Below, piece after piece: positions 55,026 through 64,000 of a stretch of 64,000 nt of DNA. The notes beneath the pieces are model-generated. The model was not told where the DNA came from. It saw nothing but the letters and a program-made list of their open reading frames with translations, and made no database searches. Each line of letters begins with the position of its first letter. The stretch's first letter is position 1. Origin of the DNA: Oceanisphaera marina (GTDB lineage Bacteria; Pseudomonadota; Gammaproteobacteria; Enterobacterales; Aeromonadaceae); NCBI RefSeq assembly GCF_014643915.1, contig NZ_BMKE01000010.1, positions 1-64,000 of the forward strand, written 5' to 3'. Both the position numbers and the translations under genes were made by a program.

Positions 55026-55706
55026 TTACTTGGTTGGCATCAGCGTAATTTCGCGTATATCGCATCTTGGATTGGCAGAAATGGCATATACCACTGCATC
55101 CGCGACATCGCTGGGATCTAGCTTGTCCGGTTTGGCTTCATCAAAAAAGGGCGTGTTGACCATGCCCGGGCAGATGGTGGTGCAGCGACCGTTCCACTCA
55201 GCCATTTCGGCGGCCAGATTCTGACCAAATCCGTAAGCAAACCATTTAGAGGCACCATACACAGAGCCTTTCAGGGTTACCTTGCCGGCAATGGAGCTGG
55301 TAATAATAAAGTGCCCCCGGGTTTCTTTTAACGAGGCCAGGCTGGCTTTGGCAGTAAACAACAACGCATTGATATTAACATCCAGCATGGTTTTCCATTC
55401 ATCTGGATTGCCATTTTCGATACCTGGAGCGTTAACACCGGTACCCGCATTGGCGAACACCACATCAATTCTGCCAAATGTTTGTCTGGCCTTTTCCACC
55501 ACGTTTTTTATCTCATCCAGCTTTGATACATCTGCCGTGACCGCCAACACCTTGTCTTCTCCCCAGCGCTTGACGATGGCATTGAGCTTGTCGGTACTTC
55601 TCGCGGTGATCACGGCTTTGTGACCCGCTTCTATTACCTTATCGACGGTGGCTGCCCCTATGCCGCTGGAGGCGCCGGTAATCAGTACGATTTTTTCGTT
55701 GCTCAT
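55026..55706 (-). CDS. Short-chain dehydrogenase/reductase
   Basis: A 226-residue classical SDR: cofactor motif TGASSGIG at residues 10-17, ANAG near 89, catalytic Ser in ITSSIAG near 137 and YGASK near 151. The early acidic/basic pattern (ITARSTDK) suggests NADP(H). It resembles YdfG-like oxidoreductases of hydroxy acids, but the substrate is not determined. Monocistronic. Confidence 0.9.
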   Translation of the reverse strand: MSNEKIVLITGASSGIGAATVDKVIEAGHKAVITARSTDKLNAIVKRWGEDKVLAVTADVSKLDEIKNVVEKARQTFGRIDVVFANAGTGVNAPGIENGNPDEWKTMLDVNINALLFTAKASLASLKETRGHFIITSSIAGKVTLKGSVYGASKWFAYGFGQNLAAEMAEWNGRCTTICPGMVNTPFFDEAKPDKLDPSDVADAVVYAISANPRCDIREITLMPTK

Positions 55707-56245
55707 GATGTTTGCTCCTCATTCAGTGCGGTTTTACCCGTTCACTTAGGTGAAAGTGCGCCGATGACGTCAGGTATATCATCCGTATTTTGGCTCGGTC
55801 AATTATTCAGCCTACTTATCTAAAATAGCCGAGATAGGCACTCATGCTAAAAACGGGCGAGATAACATGTAGGCTTGTGAGTTACCCGTCATGCTGTCTT
55901 TGATATTGGTATGACAGTCAGGTAAAGGGCACTACTCATTCGACACGCCTTAACCCCATTTATGAGGCTCAGATGGCGCCACTACAGTTTGAGTGCCACA
56001 GGGAGTGTGCTTGAGCGAGTTGGAGCAGTAGACCTATTGTCCGATGATTTATCGCAGCCATCGGGCATGGCTTTCCTTTGCGCTTTTCCTCCATCAAAGC
56101 CCCCCGTTTTCCGCTATAATGCCGCTTCATTTTTTAGCCCTGTGCGCGGCATCGTTATCTTCGACGGTTCAGCGGCCGTGAGTTGACGGCTTTCCCGGTA
56201 TTTTCTTTTTTATTGCAACATGACATTTCAAGATGGTATTTCAAC
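55707..56245. other. Intergenic region with a divergent hairpin module
   Basis: No gene was seen in these 539 bases. A degenerate hairpin module (55921-56042) and a probable promoter for yegD with TATAAT at 56115-56120 are present. Confidence 0.5.
55921..56042. repeat. Hairpin repeat module, copy 5 (divergent)
   Basis: Begins AAAGGGCACTACTCATTCGAC and ends GGAGCAGTAGACCTATTGTCC, as the modules do, but the middle is rearranged: TTTGAG and GAGCGAGTTGG remain, the CCGCGCC stem is gone. Confidence 0.5.
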
Positions 56246-57619
56246 ATGATCGGATTTGACTACGGTACATCGAACTGTGCGGTTGGCGTGATGGCACAAA
56301 ACAGCCCGCAGCTTTTATCTTTGGGCGAGCATGGTCGCTACATCTCGTCCACCCTGTATGCACCGAGTCGAGATGTGATTGTTAACTGGCTACACAAACA
56401 CCTGCCCCTGGCAGAGCAGCCGGCATTTCAGCGCCAGCGGCAGCGTCAGTTGCAAAAAGGGCAGGGCGCGTTACGCGAGCTGGTACTGGACGGCTACCCC
56501 ACCGAACTGTCGTTTGGCCAGCAAGCGCTAAACGATTACCTGCAAGAGCCGGACGAAGGTTATTACATTAAATCCCCCAAATCCTTTCTGGGGGCCACCG
56601 GCCTGCTGCCACAACAAGTAGAGCTGTTTGAAGACATAGTGGCGGCCATGATGAGCAATGTAAAAACGCTGACCGAAGCCGCACTGGGGCGAAGTGTGAG
56701 TCAGGCAGTGATTGGCCGGCCCATCAACTTTCAGGGGTTACGGGGGGAAGAAAGCAATCGTCAGGCCATCAACATCTTGACCAATGCCGCCAGACGGGTG
56801 GGCTTTAAAGAGGTGGAGTTTCAGTTTGAGCCGGTGGCCGCCGGGTTTGAATATGAAGCCAGCCTGACCACCGAGACCCGCGTGCTGGTGGTCGACATTG
56901 GCGGCGGAACTACCGATTGCTCCATGTTGCTGATGGGACCCAAACAAGCGGCCCTGACCGATAGAACCGCACATTTACTCAGCCACAGCGGTGAGCGGGT
57001 GGGGGGCAATGACTTTGATATTGCCTTCGCGCTAAAGGGCATCATGCCCAGCTTTGGTCTGGACAGCCTGCTGAAAACCGGCAAGCCGGTGCCCGCCAAC
57101 AGCTATGCGCAAGCGGTGTCCATCAACAACATTCATAATCAGACCGAATTTTACAGCGCGGCTAATAAGCGCCTGTTAGAGCAGCTGATCCGTGATGCAG
57201 AGCAGCCCGAGCTGTTAACCCGCCTGTTAACCGTGCAGAAAAACAAACTCAGTTATCGAGTCGTCAACGCCGCCGAGCAAAGCAAGATTGCCTTGACCGA
57301 TCATACCGAGCAGTTGGTCGACCTGTCCGATATCGACAAGGGCCTGGCCGTCAACCTGAACAGAGACGGCTTTGCCAAGGCCTGTCACCGTGAACTGAGC
57401 GCCATCACCGCGCTGATGACGGATGCCATTGCTCAGGCAGGCTGTCAGCCAGACGTGGTCTTTGTTACCGGCGGTACCGCCAAGTCACCGGTACTGAATC
57501 AGTTCTTGCAGCAGCATTTTCAAGATACGCCGATCGTGATCGGTGACCACTTTGGCAGCGTCACCGCCGGCTTGACCCGTTGGGCTAACACCATTTATGG
57601 ACCGCTTAAAACAAAATAA
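56246..57619 (+). CDS. yegD: Hsp70-family protein YegD
   Basis: A 457-residue protein similar throughout to E. coli YegD: MIGFDYGTSNCAVGVM at the N-terminus (phosphate-binding), VKSPKSFLGA-like KSPKSFLGATGL, QAVIGRPINFQGL, VLVVDIGGGTTDC and FVTGGTAKSP near 400. It is an actin-like ATPase without the usual C-terminal peptide-binding domain of DnaK; the clients are unknown. The ATG at 56246 matches the family start; the longer frame does not. Confidence 0.92.
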   Translation: MIGFDYGTSNCAVGVMAQNSPQLLSLGEHGRYISSTLYAPSRDVIVNWLHKHLPLAEQPAFQRQRQRQLQKGQGALRELVLDGYPTELSFGQQALNDYLQEPDEGYYIKSPKSFLGATGLLPQQVELFEDIVAAMMSNVKTLTEAALGRSVSQAVIGRPINFQGLRGEESNRQAINILTNAARRVGFKEVEFQFEPVAAGFEYEASLTTETRVLVVDIGGGTTDCSMLLMGPKQAALTDRTAHLLSHSGERVGGNDFDIAFALKGIMPSFGLDSLLKTGKPVPANSYAQAVSINNIHNQTEFYSAANKRLLEQLIRDAEQPELLTRLLTVQKNKLSYRVVNAAEQSKIALTDHTEQLVDLSDIDKGLAVNLNRDGFAKACHRELSAITALMTDAIAQAGCQPDVVFVTGGTAKSPVLNQFLQQHFQDTPIVIGDHFGSVTAGLTRWANTIYGPLKTK

Positions 57620-58015
57620 TTCTGCAACGCTTCTTTGTTAAGAGGGTCACGGAACGCACGGAAAAATTAAGATGAGATGAGGGCGAAAAGTGCCAAGGGC
57701 ACCTTATTGGTAAGGGCTTGGTCTTACCCATTAACTGTTTTTCAGACTTGAGCTCTATTTTTCTGTGGGTTCCGCGTTCTTCCGTTGCGAAAAATATTTT
57801 AAAATCCCGCTGAGGCGGGACTGCCAGCTAAAGCGGCAGCCTACAAAGGTCACAGGAGCGAGGGCTTATATTTAACTAATAGCGTACAGCTGACGGCTTA
57901 AAGCTTTGTTTTAGCCCTTACCATCAAGATCTCTTTCAGATGTGATCTCTATTTTTCTGTATCTTGTTCATACTGGTTCCTGTCCGTTTTATGACTTAAT
58001 CAAGGTCGACGGCCC
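57620..58015. other. Intergenic region with repeats
   Basis: Contains the CACGGAA element (57624-57789), two adjacent small hairpins TCCCGC/GCGGGA and CTGCC/GGCAG (57805-57839), and a fragment like the right end of a CACGGAA element (about 57930-57965). No gene. Confidence 0.6.
57624..57789. repeat. CACGGAA inverted-repeat element, copy 2
   Basis: Left: CACGGAACGCACGGAAAAAT near 57648. Right, inverted: GCAACGGAAGAACGCGGAAC then CCACAGAAAAAT. The element is 166 bp with no coding capacity. Confidence 0.65.
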
Positions 58016-58297
58016 CTAGAGAAGCTCGCGGGTGACCTTGATCATGCGTGCTTCTACGGTGCGCTGTATCTTGTCTTCAATCTGGCTGCACTGAGACTCA
58101 ACCTCGCGCTTGGTGGTGGCTACTACCACAAACGACCATTCGCTGGCATCGTGCCGGTCGTGTTCACCACTCTCGCAGACAGCCACCGACGGGGTGCGCC
58201 CGAATCGTTCGTGCATGCCGCCGATGCGCTGGCGCTTTTCTTTGAGGGAACCACATCCCGGCAGAGAAAAAGTGATGGTCAGAATAGCGATATGCAT
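58016..58297 (-). CDS. DUF503 family protein
   Basis: A 93-residue protein with the DUF503/YlxP features MHIAILTITFSLPGCGSLKEKR and VVVATTKREVESQCSQIED. YlxP-type proteins are linked to ribosome assembly or translation in Gram-positives; in this group the role is unknown. A repeat-rich region follows it. Confidence 0.82.
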   Translation of the reverse strand: MHIAILTITFSLPGCGSLKEKRQRIGGMHERFGRTPSVAVCESGEHDRHDASEWSFVVVATTKREVESQCSQIEDKIQRTVEARMIKVTRELL

Positions 58298-58390
58298 ATC
58301 GTGCTCCTTGCTCGCCTGCAGAACAGCCTAGTATGCTTTGGCCGTTCTGCAAGCGAGTGTCGGCAGAGGTTACCCAGTAGCCTCTTACTC

Positions 58391-59905
58391 TCACCCCATA
58401 TTCAGTGCCAGTGCTTCTGGGTAGCCGCGTTCATTGGCGAGTTGTACGGCAACGGCTTCTACCTGCTCGGCACTCTGCTGGCGGGTAATGGCCAGTTGCG
58501 GTGATAAGCGCGGTGCTTGTTTCGCACCATCAGGCTTAACATCTTGCTGTGGGCAGTCGATTTTTAACCAGCCCAGGTCGGCCAGTCGGGCCACGATGCG
58601 ATCCGCCGCGGTCAGTGCCGAGCTGGCCTTGACGATTTCTACCCGCGCATAATGCTGGCCTTCAAAGGAGACATCGGCGGCACGCAGCGAGGGATCACTG
58701 CCCGGAATTTGCTGGGCGCCAAACAGCGGCTTGCCACCCACGGTGGCACGAGCAAAGTCGGGCAGCAGGCGGGCCATGTGATTAATGGCCTCCCGGGTGC
58801 GGGCTTCTATGTCGGTATTTTGCCAGCCTTGCTCCAGCTGGATTTGATATGGCTGGGGCAATTGCGGCTGGGCGCTGAGCGGGCCGCTGGCCACCAGGCC
58901 GTTTTTAAACAGCGTGATGCCGTCTGTCATGCCGTGCAGCTGAAATACCCCGTTCGGATAGGGCGTTAACTGAGCCATGCCCCTGGGGGTGCCGCGTGGT
59001 CCGTGAAAAATCACCTCCGGCCATTCACCGCGGGTGTGCCAGTGGGCCACATAGGCGGCCTTGTATTCCACCAGCCGTTGGCGACGGTAACCAGCCATGT
59101 CATCCACCAGGCCGGTGCGAAAACCGCAGGCATTCACCAGAAAGTCGACCTTGTGCGCTTGCACCTGCTGTTGCACCAACTGTGTTTCTTGCTGAGAGCA
59201 GGTCTCTGTATGGATCAGCCAGCCATCGGGCAAGGGCTCAAGCTCGGTGGCGCGGGTGTTCAGTTGCAACTGGCAATGGGGTGAGTCTTGCAATGCCAGG
59301 GTGGCGGTGGCCGCCATGCGAAACAGGCTCCAGCCGTATTCCTGCACCAAAATCAGCGGAAACTTCAGCAAGTCCGGGTCCAGATGATGGGCCAGGGGGA
59401 TTAACCAGTCGTCGTGGCTGTTTGCTTTTTCGGGCAGAGGGCGCTCGGCCAGATCCACAAACTGCTCGCGGCTGTAGCAACGATAATAATTTTCCGGCTC
59501 GCCCAACACCTTGTTGGCCACATCTTCCGCCACCAGCCGTTGATACTCCTGGGTGACCTGCCTGAGTCGCGGCAACAGCGCGCTGGCATCCCCGGCATCC
59601 GAGGTCGGGATGGCGATCACGGTAGGGCGACGATTGATGCTGTGCGGATAGGCGCGCACCGAGTCGATGGACTGGCGCAACAGCGTCAGGCATTGCTGAT
59701 CGCTGATTTCGCGATACAGATTGCCGCCCGCGTGCAGGTGGCAAATGGGCGGACCATTCAGCAAGCCATTGCCGGCTTCAATCAGCAGGGTATTAATGCC
59801 TAAATCGGCCAGCCGTAACGCAGTGGTGGCCCCGGCAACGCCGCCGCCCAAAATGCCAACGGTCAGTGGGCGTTGCGGGCTGGCATGGCAAAGGTGTGTG
59901 TTCAT
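58391..59905 (-). CDS. FAD-dependent oxidoreductase
   Basis: A 504-residue protein with the FAD site VGILGGGVAGATTALRLADLG near residue 17 and the DAO-type fold. Conserved-looking stretches are CHLHAGGNLYREISDQQ near 55, VNACGFRTGLVDDM near 260 and FHGPRGTPRGMAQLTPYPNG near 300. It resembles the oxidase-like proteins found in Vibrio and Aeromonas with no defined substrate. It is monocistronic; repeats lie upstream. Confidence 0.75.
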   Translation of the reverse strand: MNTHLCHASPQRPLTVGILGGGVAGATTALRLADLGINTLLIEAGNGLLNGPPICHLHAGGNLYREISDQQCLTLLRQSIDSVRAYPHSINRRPTVIAIPTSDAGDASALLPRLRQVTQEYQRLVAEDVANKVLGEPENYYRCYSREQFVDLAERPLPEKANSHDDWLIPLAHHLDPDLLKFPLILVQEYGWSLFRMAATATLALQDSPHCQLQLNTRATELEPLPDGWLIHTETCSQQETQLVQQQVQAHKVDFLVNACGFRTGLVDDMAGYRRQRLVEYKAAYVAHWHTRGEWPEVIFHGPRGTPRGMAQLTPYPNGVFQLHGMTDGITLFKNGLVASGPLSAQPQLPQPYQIQLEQGWQNTDIEARTREAINHMARLLPDFARATVGGKPLFGAQQIPGSDPSLRAADVSFEGQHYARVEIVKASSALTAADRIVARLADLGWLKIDCPQQDVKPDGAKQAPRLSPQLAITRQQSAEQVEAVAVQLANERGYPEALALNMG

Positions 59906-59927
59906 TAGTTCTCAAGAATGCGGTGTG

Positions 59928-60196
59928 TGAAGAGTGAAGCGCAAAGAGTGAAGGGTTAAATCTAACACCTAAATATAAAAAGCTCTTTCGCCACGATTCT
60001 TTGTAACAAGAAGCACGGAACCCACGGAAAAATGAAGATGGGATAAATACGAAGGGCTCTTAGGGGGTGACCTTATGCATAAGAAGCCCTTTCACTTTTA
60101 CCTGTCTTTACGTCCGTGTATTTCCGTGTATTCCGTGGCAAAAATGGGTTTGGGGTTGGTGTTATGTCGTCCTCTCCACTCTTTCCCCTTCACCCA
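59928..60196. repeat. Composite repeat: GTGAAG arms around CACGGAA element
   Basis: Left arm GTGTGAAGAGTGAAGCGCAA (59926 on) and right arm CCACTCTTTCCCCTTCACCC (to about 60198) enclose a CACGGAA element (59989-60141: CACGGAACCCACGGAAAAAT, and on the right TTCCGTGTATTCCGTGG). The right arm runs to the end of mfd. It fills the space between the FAD gene promoter side and mfd. Confidence 0.65.
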
Positions 60197-63100
60197 TCAC
60201 GTAACCTGGTGCTTGCCGAGTTCGGTGAGCAAATCGTTGATCAGCGCGAGTCTTGCGGCGGCATCGTGGCTGGGTATCGCAAAGCGCAGCCGGGTTGGCC
60301 CTTCCATTTTGTAGATGCGCGGCTGGCTTTGCAAGAGGCTGACCAGGAACATGGGGTCTATGTTGGCATCCTGGGCAAAGGTAATGCTGCCGCCAGTGGC
60401 ACTGGCGTCGATTTTGTCGATGCCCAGAGGGTTGGCCTTGAGCTTGAGCCCCGCCAGCGCCACCAGATTTTTGGTGGGCTCGGGCAAGAGGCCAAAGCGG
60501 TCAATCAGCTCTACCTGCAGTTCGCGAAGCTGAGCATCATCTTCTGCGGTGGCGATGCGTTTGTACATGGACAGGCGCATGTTGACGTCGGGAATATAAT
60601 CCTCCGGTAGCAGGGCGGGCAGGCGCAGTTCGATGTCGGTTTGGCTGCGCAGCAGTTGTTCCAGTGCCGGCTCCTTGCCCGATTGTAGCGCTTTGACTGC
60701 CTGCTCCAGCATTTCCATATACAGGCTGAAGCCGATGGCGGTGATCTGGCCACTCTGCTCGTCGCCCAGCAGCTCGCCGGCGCCGCGAATTTCCAGATCG
60801 TGGGTGGCCAGGGCAAAACCGGCACCCAAGTCTTCCAGCGCCGAAATGGCCTCCAGCCGTTTTTTGGCATCCGTGGTCATGCGCTTGGGGTGGGGGGTCA
60901 TCAAATAGGCATAGGCCTGATGGTGCGAACGCCCCACACGGCCGCGCAGCTGGTGCAACTGCGCCAGGCCCAGCTTGTCGGCTCTGTCCATGATAATGGT
61001 GTTGGCGGTGGGCACATCGATACCGGTTTCTATGATGGTGGAGCACAGCAGCACGTTATAGCGCTGATGGTAAAAATCACTCATCACCCGTTCCAGCTCC
61101 CGCTCGCGCATCTGGCCGTGGGCGATGCCAATGCGCGCCTCGGGTACCAGGGTGGCCAGGGTTTCTGCGGTGTGTTCTATGGTTTGCACTTCGTTGTGCA
61201 GGTAATAGACTTGGCCGCCACGCTTGAGTTCCCGCAAAATGGCCTCGCGGATGGTGGCGGGATCCGATTCGCGCACGAAGGTTTTTACCGCCAGTCGCTT
61301 GGCCGGTGGGGTGGCGATAATGGACAGATCGCGCATGCCGCCCATGGCCATGTTCAGGGTGCGCGGAATGGGGGTCGCGGTGAGCGTCAGAATGTCCACG
61401 TCGGCGCGCAGCGCCTTGATCTGATCTTTCTGGCGCACGCCAAAGCGGTGTTCTTCGTCCACAATCAACAAGCCGAGGTCTTTAAAGCGAATATCCTGGC
61501 TTAATAATTTATGAGTCCCGATCACAATATCTATGGTGCCGTCGCTGATCCCCTCCAGCACCTTGTCCTGCTCTTTGCCGCTTTTAAAACGGCTGATCAT
61601 GTCTATGCGTACCGGCCAGTTGGCGAAGCGGTCTCTAAAGTTGTCGTAATGCTGCTGGGCCAACAGGGTAGTGGGCACCAATACCGCTACCTGTTTGCCA
61701 TGGTGCACTGCCACGAAGGCGGCGCGCATTGCCACTTCGGTTTTACCAAAGCCCACGTCACCACACACCAGTCTGTCCATGGCCTTGGGCTGGGTCATGT
61801 CGGTGAGCACCGCATTGATGGCGTTCAGCTGATCGTCGGTTTCTTCAAACGGAAAGGCATCGGAAAACTGCCGGTAGGCGGCCTTGTCGTGGATCATGGC
61901 CTGACCGGGCTGGGCGGCACGGCGGGCATACACATCCAGCAGTTCGGCGGCTACGTCGCGCACTTTTTCGGCGGCCTTGCGTTTGGCCTTGGCCCAGGTT
62001 TCGTTGCCGAGCTTGTTCAGGGCAGGGGCATCGGCACCGCTGTAACGGCCCACCAGATGCAGGGCGGTCACCGGCACATACAGCTTGTCGCCACCGGCGT
62101 ATTCCAGGGTCAGGTATTCCGACTTCATTCCGCCGGCATCCAGGGTTTGCAGGCCGGTGTAGCGGCCCACGCCGTGATCCAGATGCACCACCGGCTGACC
62201 CATCGACAGCTCGGCCAGGTTGCGGATCAGGGTATCAGGGCTCAGGCTCTTGGACTTTTCGCGACGGCGGCGCTGAATAACGCGCCCACCCAGCAAGTCG
62301 CCTTCGCAGATCAGGGCCAAGCGGTCATCGAGAATAAAGCCTTGCGACAGCGGACCGACCAGCAGGCCGATGTTATCGCTACCCGCCAGAAATTCATTCA
62401 CGCTGTGATAGGGCCAGGGCTTGATGGCAGAGCCGGCAAACAGTTCAATCAGGGCCTCACGCCGACCGGCGGTTTCCACCGAGAACAACACCCGGCCCTT
62501 GAACTGGTCACAGAACGCCAGCAAGCGGGTGAGTGGTTCGGCTTTCTGATGCTCCACTTCCAGCTCCGGCAGCGCACGAATGGGCGCATTGAGCCGGTCG
62601 CCTTTTTCCAGCACCGGCGTTGGGCTCAAGTGCAGCTGCGGCCACTGGTTGAGTTGCTGCAACACGGCACCGGGCTGCAGATACAGTTCGTCGGGCGGCA
62701 ACAGTGGGCGCAGGGTGTCGTGGCGACGATCTTCATAGCGCTCTTGCACATCTTGCCAGAACACAGTGGCGGCCTCAGACAGCTCGCCCACGGTGAGTAC
62801 CAGCAAGTTCTCTGGCAGCGAGTCGAACAGGGTCTGGGTGTGTTCGAAAAACAGCGGAAAGTAATGCTCGATACCCGCCGGAAACTGGCTTTGACTTACT
62901 CTGTGATACAAGGACTCCGGCTCGTTACGCAGCGCAAAGCGCTCGCGATACTGGCCACGAAAACGCTCTATGGCATGGCTGTCGGTCGGAAACTCCCGCG
63001 CCGGCAACAGGCGCACCTCGGCCACCGTATCGCGCGAGCGTTGGGTATCGGGGTCGAAGGGGCGCAGGGTGTCAATTTCATCGTCAAAAAAGTCGATGCG

Positions 63101-63652
63101 ATAGGGTTCAACGGCCCCCATGGGATACAGATCGAGCAGGGCGCCGCGGGCGGCAAATTCGCCGTGCTCCAATACCTGTTCTACCGCGCGATAGCCGGCG
63201 CGTTCCAGTCGAGTGCGCAGGCCGTGCATATCCAGTTTGTCACCGGTTTTCAGCAGCAGGCTGTTTTGCTCCAGCCAGTCTCTGGGCGGAGTGCGCAGCA
63301 TTAGGGTTGTGATGGGCACAATCAGCAGGCCCCGGCTGAGTGCCGGCACGCCATACAGGGTTTCCAGTCGCTGGGAGATGATATCCCGGTGCGGTGAAAA
63401 CTGATCGTAGGGCAGAGTTTCCCAGTCGGGGAACAGCTGCACAGGCAGCGCCTGCTCTGTGCTGGCGTCTTGTTGCAAGAGGTGGCGAACCTCCTGCTCC
63501 AGCCGCAGGGCGGTGGGGGTATCCGGCACCATCAACAACACCAGTTGTTGCTGCTGTTTGACTTGTTCGGCAATGGCCAGGCTCAAGCTGCTGCCAATCA
63601 GTTGGCCCAGGCTGGCCTTGGGTCTGGGAGTAGGGCTGGCTATCTGGATCAT
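60197..63652 (-). CDS. mfd: Transcription-repair coupling factor Mfd
   Basis: A 1151-residue SF2 translocase that removes RNA polymerase stalled at lesions and recruits UvrA. It shows UvrB-like N-terminal domains (about 1-350), the RNA-polymerase interaction domain near 480-545, the motor with CGDVGFGKTEVA near 632, DEEHRF near 735, TATPIPRTL and QLRGRVGRS, and the C-terminal UvrA-binding regulatory domain. The ATG overlaps the stop of the upstream PilZ gene by 4 bp (ATGA). Confidence 0.97.
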   Translation of the reverse strand: MIQIASPTPRPKASLGQLIGSSLSLAIAEQVKQQQQLVLLMVPDTPTALRLEQEVRHLLQQDASTEQALPVQLFPDWETLPYDQFSPHRDIISQRLETLYGVPALSRGLLIVPITTLMLRTPPRDWLEQNSLLLKTGDKLDMHGLRTRLERAGYRAVEQVLEHGEFAARGALLDLYPMGAVEPYRIDFFDDEIDTLRPFDPDTQRSRDTVAEVRLLPAREFPTDSHAIERFRGQYRERFALRNEPESLYHRVSQSQFPAGIEHYFPLFFEHTQTLFDSLPENLLVLTVGELSEAATVFWQDVQERYEDRRHDTLRPLLPPDELYLQPGAVLQQLNQWPQLHLSPTPVLEKGDRLNAPIRALPELEVEHQKAEPLTRLLAFCDQFKGRVLFSVETAGRREALIELFAGSAIKPWPYHSVNEFLAGSDNIGLLVGPLSQGFILDDRLALICEGDLLGGRVIQRRRREKSKSLSPDTLIRNLAELSMGQPVVHLDHGVGRYTGLQTLDAGGMKSEYLTLEYAGGDKLYVPVTALHLVGRYSGADAPALNKLGNETWAKAKRKAAEKVRDVAAELLDVYARRAAQPGQAMIHDKAAYRQFSDAFPFEETDDQLNAINAVLTDMTQPKAMDRLVCGDVGFGKTEVAMRAAFVAVHHGKQVAVLVPTTLLAQQHYDNFRDRFANWPVRIDMISRFKSGKEQDKVLEGISDGTIDIVIGTHKLLSQDIRFKDLGLLIVDEEHRFGVRQKDQIKALRADVDILTLTATPIPRTLNMAMGGMRDLSIIATPPAKRLAVKTFVRESDPATIREAILRELKRGGQVYYLHNEVQTIEHTAETLATLVPEARIGIAHGQMRERELERVMSDFYHQRYNVLLCSTIIETGIDVPTANTIIMDRADKLGLAQLHQLRGRVGRSHHQAYAYLMTPHPKRMTTDAKKRLEAISALEDLGAGFALATHDLEIRGAGELLGDEQSGQITAIGFSLYMEMLEQAVKALQSGKEPALEQLLRSQTDIELRLPALLPEDYIPDVNMRLSMYKRIATAEDDAQLRELQVELIDRFGLLPEPTKNLVALAGLKLKANPLGIDKIDASATGGSITFAQDANIDPMFLVSLLQSQPRIYKMEGPTRLRFAIPSHDAAARLALINDLLTELGKHQVT

Positions 63653-64000
63653 GATGTTGTGGGGCCGTCTTGTTGGGCGCGGCGTTCGGCGCGGGCTTTA
63701 AGTTGCTTGGCCTGGAGTTGCAGGCTGGCACGAATCAGGGCATCTCTGTCTTGTTCGCGCAGGGCAGTAAAGTGACAACGATAGTGCTCGGGCTCGGATT
63801 CTGCCTGCACCTCGCCATAACCATAAACCGCCACCGACAGTTCTGGCAAAAACAGTTTGAAGCGTATGGCACATCCGTCAGCCAGGGGCTGTCGCGATAA
63901 AAAGGTAAAACCGCCACCACCCAGGCTCAGGGTATGATGCCGTTCGGTGGGGTCATCTTCGCCGGCCAGTACATAGCTGAGCACCAGATCGATTTTGCGT
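63649..64000 (-). CDS. PilZ-domain protein, 5' end outside the window
   Basis: The frame is open to the window edge (RKIDLVLSYVLAGEDDP), so the gene is cut; a GTG at 63984 could otherwise start a 111-residue protein. The domain shows HTLSLGGGGFTFLSRQPL, as in PilZ proteins with the SxGGxG part of the c-di-GMP site, and CHFTALREQDRDALIRASLQLQAKQLK at the end. It is coupled to mfd by ATGA. A PilZ gene next to mfd also occurs in Vibrio-related genomes. Confidence 0.75.
   Translation of the reverse strand, partial: RKIDLVLSYVLAGEDDPTERHHTLSLGGGGFTFLSRQPLADGCAIRFKLFLPELSVAVYGYGEVQAESEPEHYRCHFTALREQDRDALIRASLQLQAKQLKARAERRAQQDGPTTS

Noticed and set aside
61511-63304. A 597-codon open frame on the plus strand opposite mfd
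   Set aside because: It lies wholly antisense to a clear mfd gene, is rich in His, Gln and Gly typical of reverse readings of GC-rich genes, and has no ribosome site or domain.

Overview
The window is chromosomal DNA of a gammaproteobacterium. Gene content and order (tamA-tamB; hinT, lpoB, thiK, nagZ, ndh; napFDABC; mfd followed by a PilZ gene; tyrR; yegD) together with marine-type intergenic repeats point to the Aeromonadales, most likely a relative of Oceanimonas, Oceanisphaera or Zobellella. The genus is an inference from protein wording and synteny, not from a search. No rRNA, tRNA, CRISPR array or complete insertion sequence was seen.

Layout. 0-3 kb: remains of a Gabija-type defence locus, with an intact OLD/TOPRIM nuclease gene and a UvrD-like helicase gene cut off just after its P-loop, next to a gene-free stretch rich in palindromes. 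3-7.6 kb: a ProC-family reductase, the AzlCD amino-acid exporter, an EamA transporter and a GATase1/AraC regulator. 7.9-15.9 kb: one long plus-strand cluster for sarcosine breakdown through folate C1 units (glyA, soxBDAG, purU, a cupin), divergent from the regulator. 16-24 kb: small conserved proteins, tyrR with a TyrR-type box in its own leader, a thioesterase, a MocR regulator and ccoG. 24-26 kb: a decayed cobalamin locus (cobC intact, cobS truncated, cobT broken). 26-32 kb: a DUF457 membrane protein, a large class A penicillin-binding protein, DUF1499, an MsrA-like protein lacking its catalytic Cys, and mobB. 32-40 kb: TamA, TamB and a PglL/WaaL-type ligase. 40-46 kb: hinT, lpoB, thiK, nagZ and ndh. 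46-51.5 kb: the periplasmic nitrate reductase operon napFDABC plus a 45-residue membrane protein, behind a perfect FNR site. 52-58 kb: a beta-CASP nuclease, a host-attachment family protein, OsmC, an SDR, YegD and DUF503. 58-64 kb: an FAD oxidoreductase, mfd and a PilZ gene running off the right edge.

The most distinctive feature is between the genes. At least four families of short non-coding repeats interlock: (1) a module of about 100 bp able to fold into a long hairpin, seen five times, whose apical stem has been completely replaced in one copy while still pairing; (2) two MITE-like elements of about 360 bp with ATACCAA-type ends that carry this module; (3) an element of 492 bp with ends like IS50/Tn5 that also carries a copy; (4) CACGGAA-type inverted-repeat elements and GTGAAGG heptad arrays found at gene 3' ends. 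One of these elements sits between the nap operon and what looks like its terminator.

No wholly new multi-gene system was recognised. The best candidates for follow-up are the modular hairpin repeats, the Gabija remnant, the Cys-less MsrA and the decaying cob locus.
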